Made by a program: the position numbers and the translations under genes. From positions 1-23,260 of the IMG/VR virus record IMGVR_UViG_3300046656_000187: DNA of 23,260 nucleotides. One strand, given 5' to 3'. Under the pieces are notes generated by a model. It saw only the letters and a list, made by a program, of their open reading frames with translations. It had not been told where the DNA came from and ran no database searches. Source of the stretch: a virus. Positions within the stretch are counted from its first letter, which is position 1, and each line of letters begins with the position of its first letter. Positions 22,905 to 23,260 of the stretch are shown here, piece after piece.

Positions 22905-23260
22905 ATGGCAGCAACTTATCGTGCAGTTTTCACTGGTGGCGACACGGCCGGGACGGGAGACCGAACCGTGGCCGTGACGCCGGTCGTGGGGGATCTGCTG
23001 GTCATCTTCGTAAGTTTATCGAGTAACGTAGCCACGTTAACGGTGACGGATGACAACGGTCAGGATGGCATCTATACGCGGGTCGCCTCGGCCCTCTGGG
23101 GCACTTCCCTGAACAATTCTGCGGTTTTCGTCCGGGACTCGCTTCTACGCAACACGGACGTTACCACCGTCACGGTCGCTTCTGGAGCCAACGACGCAGG
23201 CTCTGTGGTGGCCGTGGCGGTGTCAGGGATGCTGCGGACGGGTCTTTCTGCCGTGCGCAG
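22905..23260 (+). CDS. Putative tail protein, truncated by the window end
   Basis: The frame opens at the ATG at 22905 (3 bp after the previous stop) and runs to the end of the window without a stop, giving 118 residues. The sequence MAATYRAVFTGGDTAGTGDR, then VVGDLLVIFVSLSSN, VTDDNGQDGIYTRV and NSAVFVRDSLL, is a beta-sandwich pattern found in phage tail or fibre proteins. It has no signal peptide, in contrast to the exported cassette, so it is a more usual tail tip or fibre candidate. Function is inferred from order. Confidence 0.6.
   Translation, partial: MAATYRAVFTGGDTAGTGDRTVAVTPVVGDLLVIFVSLSSNVATLTVTDDNGQDGIYTRVASALWGTSLNNSAVFVRDSLLRNTDVTTVTVASGANDAGSVVAVAVSGMLRTGLSAVR

Noticed and set aside
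1-23260. tRNA genes, CRISPR arrays, insertion sequences, attachment sites and rho-independent terminators
   Set aside because: I looked for these by eye and saw none. Intergenic gaps after 1340 are all under about 60 bp and contain no hairpin followed by a T-run.

Overview
The window is the structural (late) module of a tailed, siphovirus-like phage or prophage. Nearly everything lies on the + strand in one tightly packed, terminator-free block. The packaging and head genes are lambda-like in type and order: a Nu1-type small terminase, a GpA-family large terminase, a lambda-type portal, a ClpP-like prohead protease fused to scaffold and major capsid, head-tail joining proteins, a tail terminator and the major tail protein. 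No integrase, repressor, replication, lysis, tRNA or CRISPR genes are visible. The secreted-protein style (Asn/Thr/Gly-rich right-handed beta-helices, a DUF1565-like start, FN3 modules, a C25-like block) and the scarcity of Shine-Dalgarno sequences resemble Verrucomicrobiota and relatives. That host assignment is inference from protein style only.

Layout. 1-787: the end of an upstream gene, a Cys-rich small protein and the small terminase. 790-1110: an HNH protein on the - strand, the only convincing minus-strand gene. 1111-1340: non-coding, with about 100 bp of 10-bp-periodic sequence and an 8-bp inverted repeat just before the large-terminase start. 1341-5313: large terminase, a 60-residue LuxR-type HTH protein, an unknown 130-residue protein and the portal. 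5306-7378: the protease-scaffold-capsid fusion. 7408-9678: a coiled-coil protein, a small exported protein, the head-tail connectors and a tail terminator. 9700-10768: the major tail protein and a Pro-rich repeat protein. 10765-19796: five consecutive genes whose products all begin with Sec-type signal peptides. 19801-22263: tail assembly chaperones (with a probable -1 frameshift) and a short tape measure. 22260-23260: a distal or minor tail protein and a truncated last gene.

The striking part is the roughly 9-kb block 10765-19796. It sits between the major tail protein and the tail chaperones, where lambda-like phages do not keep fibre genes. It encodes five apparently exported proteins, each starting within the stop codon of the gene before it (ATGA). 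They are an 840-residue protein with a duplicated 112-residue module and a phage adhesin-like C-terminus, two beta-helix proteins, a 1092-residue beta-helix/FN3/C25-like chimera, and a small FN3 protein with a possible lipobox. With the exported protein at 7796-8242, six products carry signal peptides inside what should be a cytoplasmic virion assembly operon. Either the virion has spikes that pass through the Sec pathway, or the phage expresses a set of host-surface proteins as part of its late operon.

Ten junctions in the window use ATGA overlaps, so translational coupling probably sets relative protein amounts. The only strong, well-placed ribosome binding site seen is the one for the capsid fusion.
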